Positions 18,661-28,231 of a DNA stretch of 64,000 nucleotides are shown here, one piece after another. Position 1 is the first letter of the stretch. Each line of letters begins with the position of its first letter. The stretch lies in NCBI RefSeq assembly GCF_000013605.1, contig NC_007908.1:3472001-3536000 (forward strand), in the 5' to 3' direction. The position numbers and the translations under genes are program-made. The notes under the pieces are model-generated. The model worked only from the letters and a program-made list of their open reading frames with translations, was not told the origin of the DNA and ran no database searches. This DNA is from Rhodoferax ferrireducens T118. Its GTDB lineage: Bacteria > Pseudomonadota > Gammaproteobacteria > Burkholderiales > Burkholderiaceae_C.

Positions 18661-19293
18661 TTGTTTTCAATCATACAAGCCGCAGGCTGGCCGATCTGGC
18701 CGCTGGTTGCCTGCTCTATCCTGGCCCTGGCGCTCGTCATTGAGCGCTTTGTCAGTCTCAAGACGATCAAAATCGCACCGCCCCAATTGCTCGACGAGGT
18801 ACTCACCATCACGCGCACGGTGGTGCCGACGCCCGATGTCGTGAATCAGCTGGCGCAAAACTCGGCCTTGGGTGAAGTGCTGGCCAGCGGCTTGCGCGCG
18901 CTCAACAGCCACCCGCGTTGCAGCGAGGACGAGCTGCGCTCCACCATGGAGAGCACCGGTCGCCTGGTCGCGCACCGGCTGGAAAAATACCTGAACGCGC
19001 TCGCCACCATTGCCTCGGCGGCGCCGCTGATGGGCTTGTTTGGCACGGTCGTGGGCATGATCGAGATTTTTGGCTCGCAGTCGACGCCCGGCGGCGCGAC
19101 CGGGGGCAACCCGGCGCAACTGGCGCATGGCATTTCGATTGCGCTCTACAACACCGCGTTTGGCCTGATCGTGGCCATTCCGTCGCTGATTTTCTGGCGC
19201 TACTTCCGGGCGCGCGTCGACGAGTACCTGCTGACGCTGGAACTGGCGTCGGAGCGGCTGGCACGCCACCTCAACACATTACGCAAGCCATGA
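18661..19293 (+). CDS. exbB: ExbB/TolQ family proton channel subunit
   Basis: This 210-residue inner-membrane protein forms, with ExbD, the proton-driven motor that energises outer-membrane processes. It has three membrane helices: WPLVACSILALALVIERFVS near the N-terminus, IASAAPLMGLFGTVVGMIEI, and ISIALYNTAFGLIVAIPSLI. The start is a TTG at 18661: it gives the family N-terminus MFSIIQAAGWPIWPL and has a GGAGA 6 nt upstream. The gene overlaps exbD by 4 bp (ATGA). Placement before lpxK is common in betaproteobacteria. Confidence 0.92.
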   Translation: MFSIIQAAGWPIWPLVACSILALALVIERFVSLKTIKIAPPQLLDEVLTITRTVVPTPDVVNQLAQNSALGEVLASGLRALNSHPRCSEDELRSTMESTGRLVAHRLEKYLNALATIASAAPLMGLFGTVVGMIEIFGSQSTPGGATGGNPAQLAHGISIALYNTAFGLIVAIPSLIFWRYFRARVDEYLLTLELASERLARHLNTLRKP

Positions 19294-19718
19294 ATTTCCG
19301 TCCGCGTCAAAAGGAAGAGCCCGAGATCAACCTGATCCCGTTCATTGACGTGTTGTTGGTGGTGCTGATTTTCTTGATGCTCTCCACCACCTACAGCAAG
19401 TTCACCGAACTGCAACTCAAGCTGCCGGTGGCTGACACCGAAGCCCAGCGCGATTACCCCAGGGAGGTGCTGGTCAGCGTCAGCAGCGAAGGAGCGTATA
19501 CCGTCAACAAGACGCCCGTGGCGGGCCGCAGCGTGGACATCGTCGCCGCCGCCCTGAGCGAAGGTGCCAAAGCGGGCAAGGACTCGGTGGTGATCATCCA
19601 TGCCGACGCCAGTGCCCGGCACCAGGACGTGATCACGGTCATGGAAGCGGCCCGACGCGCCGGGCTGAGCCAAATCACCTTCGCCACCCAGTCGACGGCG
19701 CATGCCAGGGGCAACTGA
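19290..19718 (+). CDS. exbD: ExbD/TolR family biopolymer transport protein
   Basis: This 142-residue partner of ExbB has a short cytoplasmic N-terminus (MNFRPRQKEEPEINLIPFID), one membrane helix with the conserved Asp (PFIDVLLVVLIFLMLST) and a periplasmic domain (VVIIHADASARHQDVITVME). The start overlaps the exbB stop. It should form a complex with ExbB; which TonB-like partner it serves is not shown by position. Confidence 0.94.
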   Translation: MNFRPRQKEEPEINLIPFIDVLLVVLIFLMLSTTYSKFTELQLKLPVADTEAQRDYPREVLVSVSSEGAYTVNKTPVAGRSVDIVAAALSEGAKAGKDSVVIIHADASARHQDVITVMEAARRAGLSQITFATQSTAHARGN

Positions 19719-20186
19719 GAGAGAAAGTGGTTACAGAAAAACCGTTGTCGTCCCGGACTTGCGGCGCTTGCGCAAAACTTGCTTCCTGATCTGTAATGAC
19801 AATGAAAAAAGACTTTTCGGTTGTCTTGACTGGGATGGAGTTTTGAACGTTCTTTCCCCCACCCATACCCCCCCGCCCCTTTCCCGCCCCGCCGGGCGGG
19901 AAAGGGGAGCCTCATGTGGCCGCGTCTTTAAAGATGGGAAATTTGTTCTTGATGGCGCGCTGGCCTCCAAGAGGCCGCAATGCAGGAACGAAACGCTCAA
20001 GTCAGTTGCGTCACTTGCTGCCTCAACGCCAATTTGCGCGTGTACGTCCCACCTTAAGAAGCAAGGCCAAATGTGGCTGTTGGCTCCCCTTTCCGCCCCG
20101 GCGGGGGTGGAAAGGGGCGGGGGGGATAGGGGGGGGAATCCAGCGCATAAAAACAAGAACGCCACCAATCACAGGGAGGCTGAATC
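19719..20186. other. 468-bp gene-free region between exbD and lpxK
   Basis: No credible gene. It is occupied mainly by the 281-bp inverted-repeat element at 19856-20136. An open frame across it is composed of the repeat arms and is not gene-like. Confidence 0.7.
19856..20136. mobile_element. MITE-like element with ~55-bp terminal inverted repeats
   Basis: The left arm (19856-19911) and right arm (20082-20136) are inverted copies of each other, sharing CCCCCCCGCCCCTTTCC and CGGAAAGGGGAGCC-type blocks. Each arm is also internally palindromic (for example CCCGCCCCGCCGGGCGGG). About 170 bp lie between them with no gene. This is the shape of a non-autonomous miniature transposon or a pair of facing REP-like units. 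I could not find a target-site duplication with confidence. Confidence 0.6.
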
Positions 20187-21254
20187 ATGACCCAGCCAAC
20201 CCAATCTTCAACCTGGCAACAACACCTGACCCGCGCCTGGACACACCGCGGCTGGCTGGCCTGGCTGTTGTGGCCCATCTCGCTGCTGTATGGCGTGCTG
20301 GTCAAGTTACGCCGCAGTCTGTACCAGGCAGGCATCTTCAAATCAGAGCGCGTGCCGGTCCCGGTGATCGTGGTCGGCAATGTGGTGGCGGGCGGCGCTG
20401 GCAAGACCCCGGTGGTCATGATGGTTGTGCGGCACTTGCAGGCGCGCGGCCTGCAAGTGGGGGTGATCTCGCGCGGCTATGGCCGCCAGACCCACGACTG
20501 CCGCGAGGTGTGTTCTGACAGCGCGATTACCGACGTCGGCGACGAGCCGGCCCTGATCCAGCGCAGCACGGCCGCGCCCGTGTTTGTCGCCAGCCGCCGG
20601 GTTGACGCCGCTCGCGCGCTGCTGGCGCGCTACGCGCAAACGCAGGTCATCGTCTGTGACGACGGCTTGCAACACCTGGGCCTGCAGCGCGACCTGGAGA
20701 TTTGTGTGTTTGACGAGCGCGGCGTCGGCAATGGCTTTTTGCTGCCCGCCGGCCCCTTGCGTGAACCCTGGCCGCGCGCGGTGGACCTGGTGCTGCACAC
20801 CGGCACACCGCCCGCTTTTGCCGGTTTCTCTGCCCAGCGCACGCTCAGCCGCTACGCGCTGATGGCTGACGGCAGCCAGCAGGCACTCGGCGATCTGGCT
20901 GGCCCAACCTGCCTGTGCAACAAGCCCCTGCTGGCTTTGGCCGCCATTGCCAAGCCGGAAAATTTTTTCACCATGCTGCGCGCCCAGGGCTTGACCTTGG
21001 CACGCACCCTCGCGCTGCCGGACCACTACGGTTTTGATAGCTGGTCACACAATGACTACGAGGGCTACACCCTGATTTGCACCGAAAAAGATGCGGTTAA
21101 ATTGTGGCCGCTAGAACCTGATGCCCTGGCCGTGCCGCTGGTCGTCACGCCAGAGCCCGCCTTTCTGGCGCAACTCGACGCCCGCCTCGACCGCCTGCTG
21201 CCGACAGATCCCTCGCCAACGCTATCATTAGCCCATGGACACACGACTACTTGA
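20187..21254 (+). CDS. lpxK: Tetraacyldisaccharide 4'-kinase
   Basis: This 355-residue inner-membrane enzyme phosphorylates the 4' position of the lipid A disaccharide. An N-terminal membrane helix ([20 protein letters not shown]) precedes the P-loop [45 protein letters not shown] and the PAGPLREP motif follow, all typical of LpxK. Its 3' end overlaps the Trm112-family gene by 20 bp, and kdsB follows, so lipid A and Kdo precursor synthesis are coupled here. Confidence 0.95.
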
Positions 21255-21417
21255 ATTATTGGTTTGCCCGGTCACCAAAGGGCCACTCGAATACAACCGC
21301 GAGAAGCAGGAACTGACTTCCCGCAGCGCGCGGCTGGCCTACCCGGTGCGCGACGGCGTTCCGATCCTGCTGGAAAGCGAAGCCCGCACGCTGAGCGACG
21401 AGGAACTCGGTCTTTGA
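21235..21417 (+). CDS. Trm112/YcaR family small protein
   Basis: This 60-residue protein starts [20 protein letters not shown] and contains [18 protein letters not shown], the conserved Trm112 pattern. It keeps only one of the zinc cysteines, as is common in proteobacterial members. Eukaryotic Trm112 activates methyltransferases; the bacterial role is not established. It lies between lpxK (20-bp overlap) and kdsB (4-bp overlap). Confidence 0.9.
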
Positions 21418-22187
21418 CTTTCACCGTCCTGATCCCGGCGCGGCTGGCGTCGACCCGCCTGCCGAATAAGCCCCTGGCTGACATTGGCGGGGCGCCGATG
21501 GTGGTGCGGGTGGCGCAGCGGGTGCTGTCCGGTGCCGGCCTCGCTGGCCGTGTACGTGTCGTGGTGGCGGGCGACAGCCCGCTGATCATCGAAGCCTGCC
21601 AGGTCCACGGCATCGAGGCCGTGCTGACCCGCACCGACCACCCCTCTGGCAGCGACCGGCTGGCCGAGGCCTGTGATTTGCTCCGGCTGGGCGACGACGA
21701 AATCGTGGTCAACGTGCAGGGCGACGAACCACTGATTGACCCGTCACTGGTCGCCGCCGTCGCCGGCCTTCTTCTCAATCAGCCTGCAGCCAGCATGAGC
21801 ACGGCGGCACACGCTATAAATAGTGAAGCAGAATTCAACAACCGCAACGTCGTCAAGGTGGTACTCGACGCCCAAGGGCTGGCGCTGTATTTCAGCCGTG
21901 CCCCGATTCCCTGTTGGCGCGACCAGCCCCTGAGCGCCAACGACAGCGCTGCGCTGCCCAGCCCTCCCCCGTTGCGCCACATTGGCCTCTATGCCTACCG
22001 GGTCGGCTTTTTACGCCGCTTCCCGACCCTGGCGCAGGCCCCGATCGAAATCACGGAATCGCTGGAGCAACTGCGCGCCCTGTGGCACGGCTACCGGATT
22101 GCCGTCCACATCGCACCCCACGCACCCGGCCCGGGCGTGGACACGCCCGAGGACCTGGAGCGTGTGCGTCACCTGTTCGGTGCTTGA
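21414..22187 (+). CDS. kdsB: 3-deoxy-manno-octulosonate cytidylyltransferase
   Basis: This 257-residue enzyme activates Kdo with CTP for lipopolysaccharide core synthesis. Motifs: [20 protein letters not shown] at the N-terminus, [40 protein letters not shown] and [12 protein letters not shown]. The start is the TTG at 21414, which yields [11 protein letters not shown] and has GAGGAA 8 nt upstream; the longer frame begins inside the upstream gene. The ATA AAT AGT segment near 21811 shares a few bases with the dispersed repeat, but length and alignment look normal. Confidence 0.95.
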   Translation: MTFTVLIPARLASTRLPNKPLADIGGAPMVVRVAQRVLSGAGLAGRVRVVVAGDSPLIIEACQVHGIEAVLTRTDHPSGSDRLAEACDLLRLGDDEIVVNVQGDEPLIDPSLVAAVAGLLLNQPAASMSTAAHAINSEAEFNNRNVVKVVLDAQGLALYFSRAPIPCWRDQPLSANDSAALPSPPPLRHIGLYAYRVGFLRRFPTLAQAPIEITESLEQLRALWHGYRIAVHIAPHAPGPGVDTPEDLERVRHLFGA

Positions 22188-22282
22188 TCGGCGTCAGCCA
22201 GAGCGACCTTGACGCATGCTATTCTTGCACGCAAACGAGGCACCCCGGTTGACTTGAAAGCCAGGCGGGGGGCGCTAACTGA

Positions 22283-22963
<681 letters not shown>

Positions 22964-22990
22964 AGCCTCAGCTTCGGTCAAACAGGGCCT

Positions 22991-23015
22991 GGCGCCCCTT
23001 GGGGTGTCATTTTTT
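22991..23015 (+). terminator. Possible terminator after adk
   Basis: GGCGCCCC and GGGGTGTC can pair (with G-U pairs and a very tight turn) and are followed by CATTTTTT, 28 bp after the adk stop. The tight loop lowers confidence. Confidence 0.4.
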
Positions 23016-23099
23016 AGGCCAAGCCCGCGCGAGGGAAAAACAGGCGCGCCCCTGAACATCGCCTTTGCGGCGTTGCAGTCATTGACACCCCCAGACGCC

Positions 23100-23909
23100 T
23101 CACGATTTCAAAAACCCGTTCAACGCCGCCAGCATCGGCTCGGGCGTTTCGTTCATCTGGTGGTGCCCGCCGGGCAGGTAAACCACTTGGGCATTTGACG
23201 CCTTTTTAATCAGACCCTGCGCCGCTTTGGGTGGCGTCATCTGATCGACGCGGCCCAACACAAAAAGCACCGGGCACTGCACCTGCGCCATCGCCGCCTC
23301 CCCATGACTGTAGCTGTCGCAAGCCTTGAAACCGGCATGAAACAGGTTGACGCGGGGGTTGCTGGCCAGCACCCGGCGCCCCAGCGCCATGGACGCGCCA
23401 TACACCCAGGTGCCCGGCCCCAGGGCCGATGGCGGCGGCGCCAGGGTTGAGCGTGAAAAGATGTTGACCATCTCCAGGGCGCGCATAGGCTCCTTCAACG
23501 AGGATTCCAGCAGGGCGGGCGACACCTTCATGGGGAACGCTGTGCCCACCAGCACCAATTGGCTAACGCGTTCCGGTGCGCGGGCGGCGGCTTCCAGCGC
23601 GACCAGGGAGCCAAAGCTGTGGCCCACCAGCGCGGCCTTGTCCAGGTCCGCCGCATCCATCAGGGCGATGACAAAGTCGGCGGCGTCTTCCACCGTGGCC
23701 GGTGGGTCGCCTGCGCTTCGGCAGTGACCCGGCAGATCCACAGCGAGCACGTTCCAGCCGTGATGGGCCAGGTAGCGGGTCTGCAAAATCCACACGCTGT
23801 GGTCGTTCAATACGCCGTGGATGAAGATAACGGTGGGCTGGGTGGCATCGAAAGTCTTCCCACCGGTGTAGCAATAGGTGCTGTGGCCGTTGACGGTGAG
23901 TTCCATCAT
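23100..23909 (-). CDS. Alpha/beta hydrolase
   Basis: This 269-residue alpha/beta-hydrolase fold protein has the oxyanion region IFIHGVLNDHSVW, the nucleophile elbow ALVGHSFGSLVALEAA (catalytic Ser) and a C-terminal His in PGGHHQMNETPE; an Asp near VLFVLGRVDQMTPP completes the triad. It overlaps the end of the metY-like gene by 4 bp, so it is probably translationally coupled. Possible roles are esterase or lactonase, or homoserine-related acyl hydrolysis, but nothing in the sequence decides. Two adjacent ATGs could start it (23909 or 23906). Confidence 0.88.
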   Translation of the reverse strand: MMELTVNGHSTYCYTGGKTFDATQPTVIFIHGVLNDHSVWILQTRYLAHHGWNVLAVDLPGHCRSAGDPPATVEDAADFVIALMDAADLDKAALVGHSFGSLVALEAAARAPERVSQLVLVGTAFPMKVSPALLESSLKEPMRALEMVNIFSRSTLAPPPSALGPGTWVYGASMALGRRVLASNPRVNLFHAGFKACDSYSHGEAAMAQVQCPVLFVLGRVDQMTPPKAAQGLIKKASNAQVVYLPGGHHQMNETPEPMLAALNGFLKS

Positions 23910-25207
23910 GCACCTGCCTTTTCTGCCGTTTTCAACGCCCGCTTGAGGTCGTCAATCAGGTCATCCGGGTCTTCCAGGCCGATCGACAGGCGGATCGTGC
24001 CCTGCGTGATGCTGCCTGCGGCAAGCGCCTCGTCGCTCAGGCGAAAGTGCGTCGTGCTGGCCGGGTGAATCACCAGACTGCGGCAGTCGCCCACGTTGGC
24101 CAGGTGGCTGAAGACCTTGAGGCTTTCGACGAACTTCTTGCCCTGCTCGCGACTGCCATTGAGGTCAAAACTGAACACCGAGCCGGCCCCGCGCGGCAAC
24201 AGCTGTTGCGCCAACGCGTGGCTCGGGTGGCTGTCCAGCAGCGGGTGGCCGACGCGCGCAACAAACGGCTGGCTGGCCAGGAATTCCACCACTTTGCGCG
24301 TGTTGCTCATGTGCCGTTCCATGCGCAGCGACAGGGTTTCAATTCCCTGCAAAATCAGCCACGCGGAATGCGGGCTCAGACAGGCGCCAAAGTCGCGCAG
24401 GCCCTCACGCCGGGCGCGCAACAGGAAGGCGCCCACGGTCGATTCTTCGCTGAACACCATGTTGTGAAAGCCCGCATAGGGTTCGGTCAGTTCCGGGAAT
24501 TTGCCGGATTTGTCCCAGTCGAATGTGCCGCCGTCCACCACAATGCCGCCGATCACCGTGCCGTGGCCGCTCAGGAATTTGGTGGCCGAGTGGTAGACCA
24601 GATCGGCGCCATGGTCGAACGGCTTGATGAGCCAGGGCGAGGTGAGGGTCGAGTCCACCAGCAGCGGCACGCCCGCCTCGTGGGCGATGGCCGAGATGGT
24701 CGCGATGTCCAGCACCTCCAGCCCGGGGTTGCCCACGGTTTCGCCAAAAAAAAGCTTGGTGTTCGGCCGCACGGCGGCGCGCCAGCCGTCGATGTCACCC
24801 GGCTTCACGAAAGTCGTCTCAATGCCAAAGCGGCGTAGCGTGTAGTGCAGCAGGTTTTGGGAGCCGCCGTACAACGCCGTGGAGGCCACAATGTGCGAGC
24901 CCGCGCCCATGAGCGTGGCAATACTGAGGTGCAGCGCAGCTTGACCGCTGGCGGTTGTGATGGCGCCGATGCCGCCTTCGAGCGCGGCAACGCGCTGCTC
25001 CAGCACCGCGTTGGTCGGGTTGCTGATGCGCGAGTAGACGTGACCGGCACGTTCCAGGTTGAACAGGGCGGCGGCGTGGTCGCTCGACTCGAACACGAAT
25101 GATGTGGTGAGATGAATCGGCACCGCGCGCGCACCGGTGGCGGGGTCCGGGGCGGCGCCGGCGTGCAGCGCCAGCGTGTCAAAACCGGGGTCTGAATAGC
25201 CAGGCAT
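23906..25207 (-). CDS. metY: O-acetylhomoserine aminocarboxypropyltransferase (sulfhydrylase)
   Basis: This 433-residue PLP enzyme of the Cys/Met metabolism family makes homocysteine from O-acetylhomoserine and sulfide. It begins GFDTLALHAGAAPDPATGAR, has TTSFVFESSDHAAALF and YSRISNPTNAVLEQRVAALE, and the PLP-binding Lys in YHSATKFLSGHG. The C-terminal SLVIHPASTTH and IRLSIGLEDPDDLIDDL segments are typical. Length (about 430) fits MetY rather than MetB (about 385). An AAGGAAAA Shine-Dalgarno precedes the ATG; it diverges from aroC. Confidence 0.93.
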   Translation of the reverse strand: MPGYSDPGFDTLALHAGAAPDPATGARAVPIHLTTSFVFESSDHAAALFNLERAGHVYSRISNPTNAVLEQRVAALEGGIGAITTASGQAALHLSIATLMGAGSHIVASTALYGGSQNLLHYTLRRFGIETTFVKPGDIDGWRAAVRPNTKLFFGETVGNPGLEVLDIATISAIAHEAGVPLLVDSTLTSPWLIKPFDHGADLVYHSATKFLSGHGTVIGGIVVDGGTFDWDKSGKFPELTEPYAGFHNMVFSEESTVGAFLLRARREGLRDFGACLSPHSAWLILQGIETLSLRMERHMSNTRKVVEFLASQPFVARVGHPLLDSHPSHALAQQLLPRGAGSVFSFDLNGSREQGKKFVESLKVFSHLANVGDCRSLVIHPASTTHFRLSDEALAAGSITQGTIRLSIGLEDPDDLIDDLKRALKTAEKAGA

Positions 25208-25298
25208 GGTTTTCCTTGTGAAGCTTGCGAAGGTAAGCTCGCATTATCCGGTCAAGTTCGATCGCACAAGGGGTGACGGTCTGGGATAATCTCCCGCC

Positions 25299-26393
25299 AT
25301 GAGCGGCAACACTTTTGGAAAACTATTCGCGGTCACCAACTTTGGTGAATCCCACGGCCCGGCCATTGGCTGCGTGATTGACGGTTGCCCGCCAGGCATG
25401 ACCTTGAGCGTCACTGACATCCAGCCCGACCTGGATCGGCGCCGCCCCGGTACTTCTAAATTTGTGACGCAGCGCAATGAGCCTGATGCAGTCGAAATTC
25501 TGTCCGGTGTGTATGAGGGCAAAACCACCGGCACACCGATCTGCTTGCTGATCAAAAACACCGACCAGCGCAGCAAGGACTACGGCAACATCGTTCAAAC
25601 CTTTCGCCCGGGCCATGCCGACTACACCTATTATCAAAAGTACGGTATCCGTGATCCGCGCGGGGGCGGACGCTCTTCGGCTCGATTGACAGCACCTATG
25701 GTGGCCGCCGGTGCGGTGGCCAAGAAATGGCTGTTTGAGCACTATGGCACGGTTTTTCGGGGCTGTATGACGCAGATCGGCGAGCTGCCGATTACTTTTG
25801 AGTCGTGGGATTTTGTGCCTGACAACCCTTTCTTTGCACCGATTGCCGACGTATCCGCGCTGGCAAGCTACATGGAAGTCCTGCGCAAGGCGGGCGACTC
25901 CTGCGGCGCCCGCATTCGCGTCTCGGCGTCGAACGTGCCGGTCGGTCTGGGGGAGCCTCTCTTTGACAAGTTGGATGCAGACATTGCTTACGCCATGATG
26001 GGCATCAATGCCGTCAAAGGGGTGGAAATTGGTGCCGGTTTTGCCAGCGTGGCGCAGCATGGCAGCAGCCATGGTGATTCACTGTCGCCAAAGGGCTTCA
26101 AGTCCAACAATGCCGGTGGCGTGCTGGGTGGTATCAGCAGCGGGCAAGACCTGGAGTTGTCGATTGCCATCAAACCCACCAGTTCGATCCTGACGCCGCG
26201 CGAATCGATTGACATGGCGGGCCAGTCCACTGAAGTCATCACCAAAGGCCGTCATGACCCCTGTGTCGGCATTCGAGCCACCCCAATTGCCGAGGCCATG
26301 TTGGCGCTGGTGGTCATGGACCATGCATTGCGCCAGCGGGCGCAATGCGGTGACGTAACCGTCAACTTGAAACCGATCAAGGCGTCGATTTAG
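25299..26393 (+). CDS. aroC: Chorismate synthase
   Basis: This 364-residue FMN-dependent enzyme converts EPSP to chorismate, the last shikimate step. Signatures: [20 protein letters not shown] at the start, [26 protein letters not shown] followed by GRSSAR, and near the end LTPRESIDM and [18 protein letters not shown]. Length matches the family. It is transcribed alone, diverging from metY with 91 bp between. Confidence 0.97.
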   Translation: MSGNTFGKLFAVTNFGESHGPAIGCVIDGCPPGMTLSVTDIQPDLDRRRPGTSKFVTQRNEPDAVEILSGVYEGKTTGTPICLLIKNTDQRSKDYGNIVQTFRPGHADYTYYQKYGIRDPRGGGRSSARLTAPMVAAGAVAKKWLFEHYGTVFRGCMTQIGELPITFESWDFVPDNPFFAPIADVSALASYMEVLRKAGDSCGARIRVSASNVPVGLGEPLFDKLDADIAYAMMGINAVKGVEIGAGFASVAQHGSSHGDSLSPKGFKSNNAGGVLGGISSGQDLELSIAIKPTSSILTPRESIDMAGQSTEVITKGRHDPCVGIRATPIAEAMLALVVMDHALRQRAQCGDVTVNLKPIKASI

Positions 26394-26448
26394 CGCGCAC
26401 GGTGCCTGACCATGCGCTCGGGCGATATTGGCATCGCCGACCGGTGGG

Positions 26449-26757
26449 TTATGCCTTTTTGGCGTAAGCGCTGCACCAGCCCTTGGCGGCCACTTGCTTG
26501 CCGGCGAACAGCGGGCAAGGACCCGATGCAGCGCCCGCCTTACCTTGGTATAGCGCGCAGTTGCCGCATTGCTGGGCGGCCGCGTGTTTCGGGAATTTTT
26601 TAGCGTCCGCCTTGGTGGTATCTGCCACATAGCCCAGCGCCTTGGCTTGGGGATCGGTGTCGGCAACCATGGGAAGGTCAGCGGCGAAGGCATTAGCGCC
26701 TACCAGGGCGCTGCCGCCCAAACTGAGTTGAACAATGAATTCGCGACGGTTGCTCAT
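26449..26757 (-). CDS. High-potential iron-sulfur protein (HiPIP)
   Basis: This 102-residue periplasmic electron carrier is exported folded by the Tat system: the N-terminus has NRREFIVQ (R4-R5), a hydrophobic stretch and an AxA site near residue 26. The four cluster Cys are C64, C67, C81 and C95, in CGNCALYQG, GPCPLF and GWCSAY, the spacing of the [4Fe-4S] HiPIP fold. Such proteins donate electrons to reaction centres or terminal oxidases. No partner gene is adjacent; aroC converges with it. Confidence 0.94.
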   Translation of the reverse strand: MSNRREFIVQLSLGGSALVGANAFAADLPMVADTDPQAKALGYVADTTKADAKKFPKHAAAQQCGNCALYQGKAGAASGPCPLFAGKQVAAKGWCSAYAKKA

Positions 26758-26962
26758 GAGATAGTTCCTAAGTGGTTAGATATTTGCCGGACGTTGCCCC
26801 TTGACAACTTCTTGGACCGCGTGATTCTATCGACTCGCCGCTTTCGATCGACCCGCGTTTTCACCAATACCCTTTTGAATCAATCGACCGGGGCCTGCCC
26901 GCCAGACTCACTTTCAAGACGGTGCGCGTCCGCAGCCATCCCTTCAAACCGGCACCAAAACG

Positions 26963-26986
26963 CAGAAACCGCCCGCAGGCGGCTTC
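26963..26986 (-). terminator. Possible terminator after the BMP-family gene
   Basis: On the minus strand CCGCC-TGCG-GGCGG is followed by TTTCTG and soon TTTT, about 20 bp after the BMP gene stop. The stem is short and the T-run interrupted. Confidence 0.4.
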
Positions 26987-27005
26987 CTTAATACTGCGCA
27001 GCAGA

Positions 27006-28169
27006 TTACTTGCTGCCAGGCACCTTGCCTTCAACGCCCTTGACGAAGAAGTTCAGGCCACCGAGAAACTTGTCATCGGCCACCGCATCCTTGGCGACCT
27101 GCACTTTGCCGGTGTTATCGGTAATGGGGCCTTTCCAGATGCTGAAACTGCCGTCAGCGAGACCCTTCTTGACTTCTTCCACTTTGGCTTTGGTCTCAGC
27201 GGGCACATCTTCAGCGATCGACACGATGTCAATCGCGCCCTCTTTCACGCCCCACCAGGAATGACCACCACCGACCCACTTGCCTTCCAGCGCTTCACGC
27301 GTGGCCTTGATGTAATAAGGGCCCCAATTGATGACGCTCGATGCCAGGTGCGCTTTGGGGCCGTAAGCGGTCATGTCGGAATCCCAACCAAAGGCGCGCT
27401 TGCCTTTGGCCTCGGCGGTCTTGAGCACAGCCGGCGAATCGGTGTTCTGGAACAGCACGTCGGCGCCGCCATTGATCAGGCTGGTGGCGGCTTCGGTTTC
27501 TTTCGGCGGGTCAAACCAGCCATTCACCCACACCACCTTGGTCTTGATCTTGGGATTGCTCGACTGGGCACCCAGTGTGAAGCTGTTGATATTGCGGATC
27601 ACTTCTGGAATTGGCACCGATGCCACCACGCCCAATGTATTGGTCTTGGTCATCTTGCCAGCGATGACGCCGGCCATGTAGGCACCTTCATAAGTGCGGC
27701 TGTCGTAGGTGCGCATGTTCTCGGCCTGCTTGTAGCCCGTAGCATGTTCAAACTTGACATCTTTGTTGTCGGCTGCCACTTTAAGCATGGGCTCCATGTA
27801 GCCAAAAGTGGTCCCAAAGATGAGCTTATTGCCTTGACCCGCCATGTCGCGCAGCACACGTTCAGCGTCGGCGCCCTCTGGCACGCTCTCGACATACGAG
27901 GTTTTGATCTTGTCACCAAATTCTTTTTCCAGCGCCTTGCGGCCGTTGTCATGCGCAAAGGTCCAGCCACCGTCGCCCACCGGGCCGACGTAGGCAAACG
28001 CAATTTTCAAGGGCTCAGGCTTGGGCGCTGGCGCGGGTGCCGAGGCAACCGGTGCCGGCGCCGGAACGGGTGCGGGCTCTTCCTTTTTGCCGCAGCCCAT
28101 CAGCGCAGCCGAAGCGATGGCAGTGAGTGCGGCGATTTTTAGCAGTGAGCGTTTTTGCAGGTCGGTCAT
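27006..28169 (-). CDS. BMP family ABC transporter substrate-binding lipoprotein
   Basis: This 387-residue binding protein of the Bmp/PnrA family captures nucleosides or related ligands for the ABC importer encoded upstream. The start is ATG 28169: an N-terminal signal ends in the lipobox ALMGC (C26), followed by a Pro/Ala-rich linker of about 25 residues. The domain begins KIAFAYVGPVGDGGWTFAHD, with GTTFGYMEPMLKVA and EGAYMAGVIAG typical of the family. The frame continues far upstream into the permease gene, but that is an accidental opening. It is the last gene of the importer operon. Confidence 0.93.
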   Translation of the reverse strand: MTDLQKRSLLKIAALTAIASAALMGCGKKEEPAPVPAPAPVASAPAPAPKPEPLKIAFAYVGPVGDGGWTFAHDNGRKALEKEFGDKIKTSYVESVPEGADAERVLRDMAGQGNKLIFGTTFGYMEPMLKVAADNKDVKFEHATGYKQAENMRTYDSRTYEGAYMAGVIAGKMTKTNTLGVVASVPIPEVIRNINSFTLGAQSSNPKIKTKVVWVNGWFDPPKETEAATSLINGGADVLFQNTDSPAVLKTAEAKGKRAFGWDSDMTAYGPKAHLASSVINWGPYYIKATREALEGKWVGGGHSWWGVKEGAIDIVSIAEDVPAETKAKVEEVKKGLADGSFSIWKGPITDNTGKVQVAKDAVADDKFLGGLNFFVKGVEGKVPGSK

Positions 28170-28231
28170 GTCAATTCTTTCTTTGGCGAAGTGGGTGACG
28201 GGTAAAAAAATCCGATTATGAACCGGGAAAA

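Noticed and set aside
21800..21830. GCTATAAATAGTG inside kdsB as a further copy of the dispersed repeat
   Set aside because: Only the short palindromic core matches; the G-rich block is absent and KdsB length at this place looks normal.
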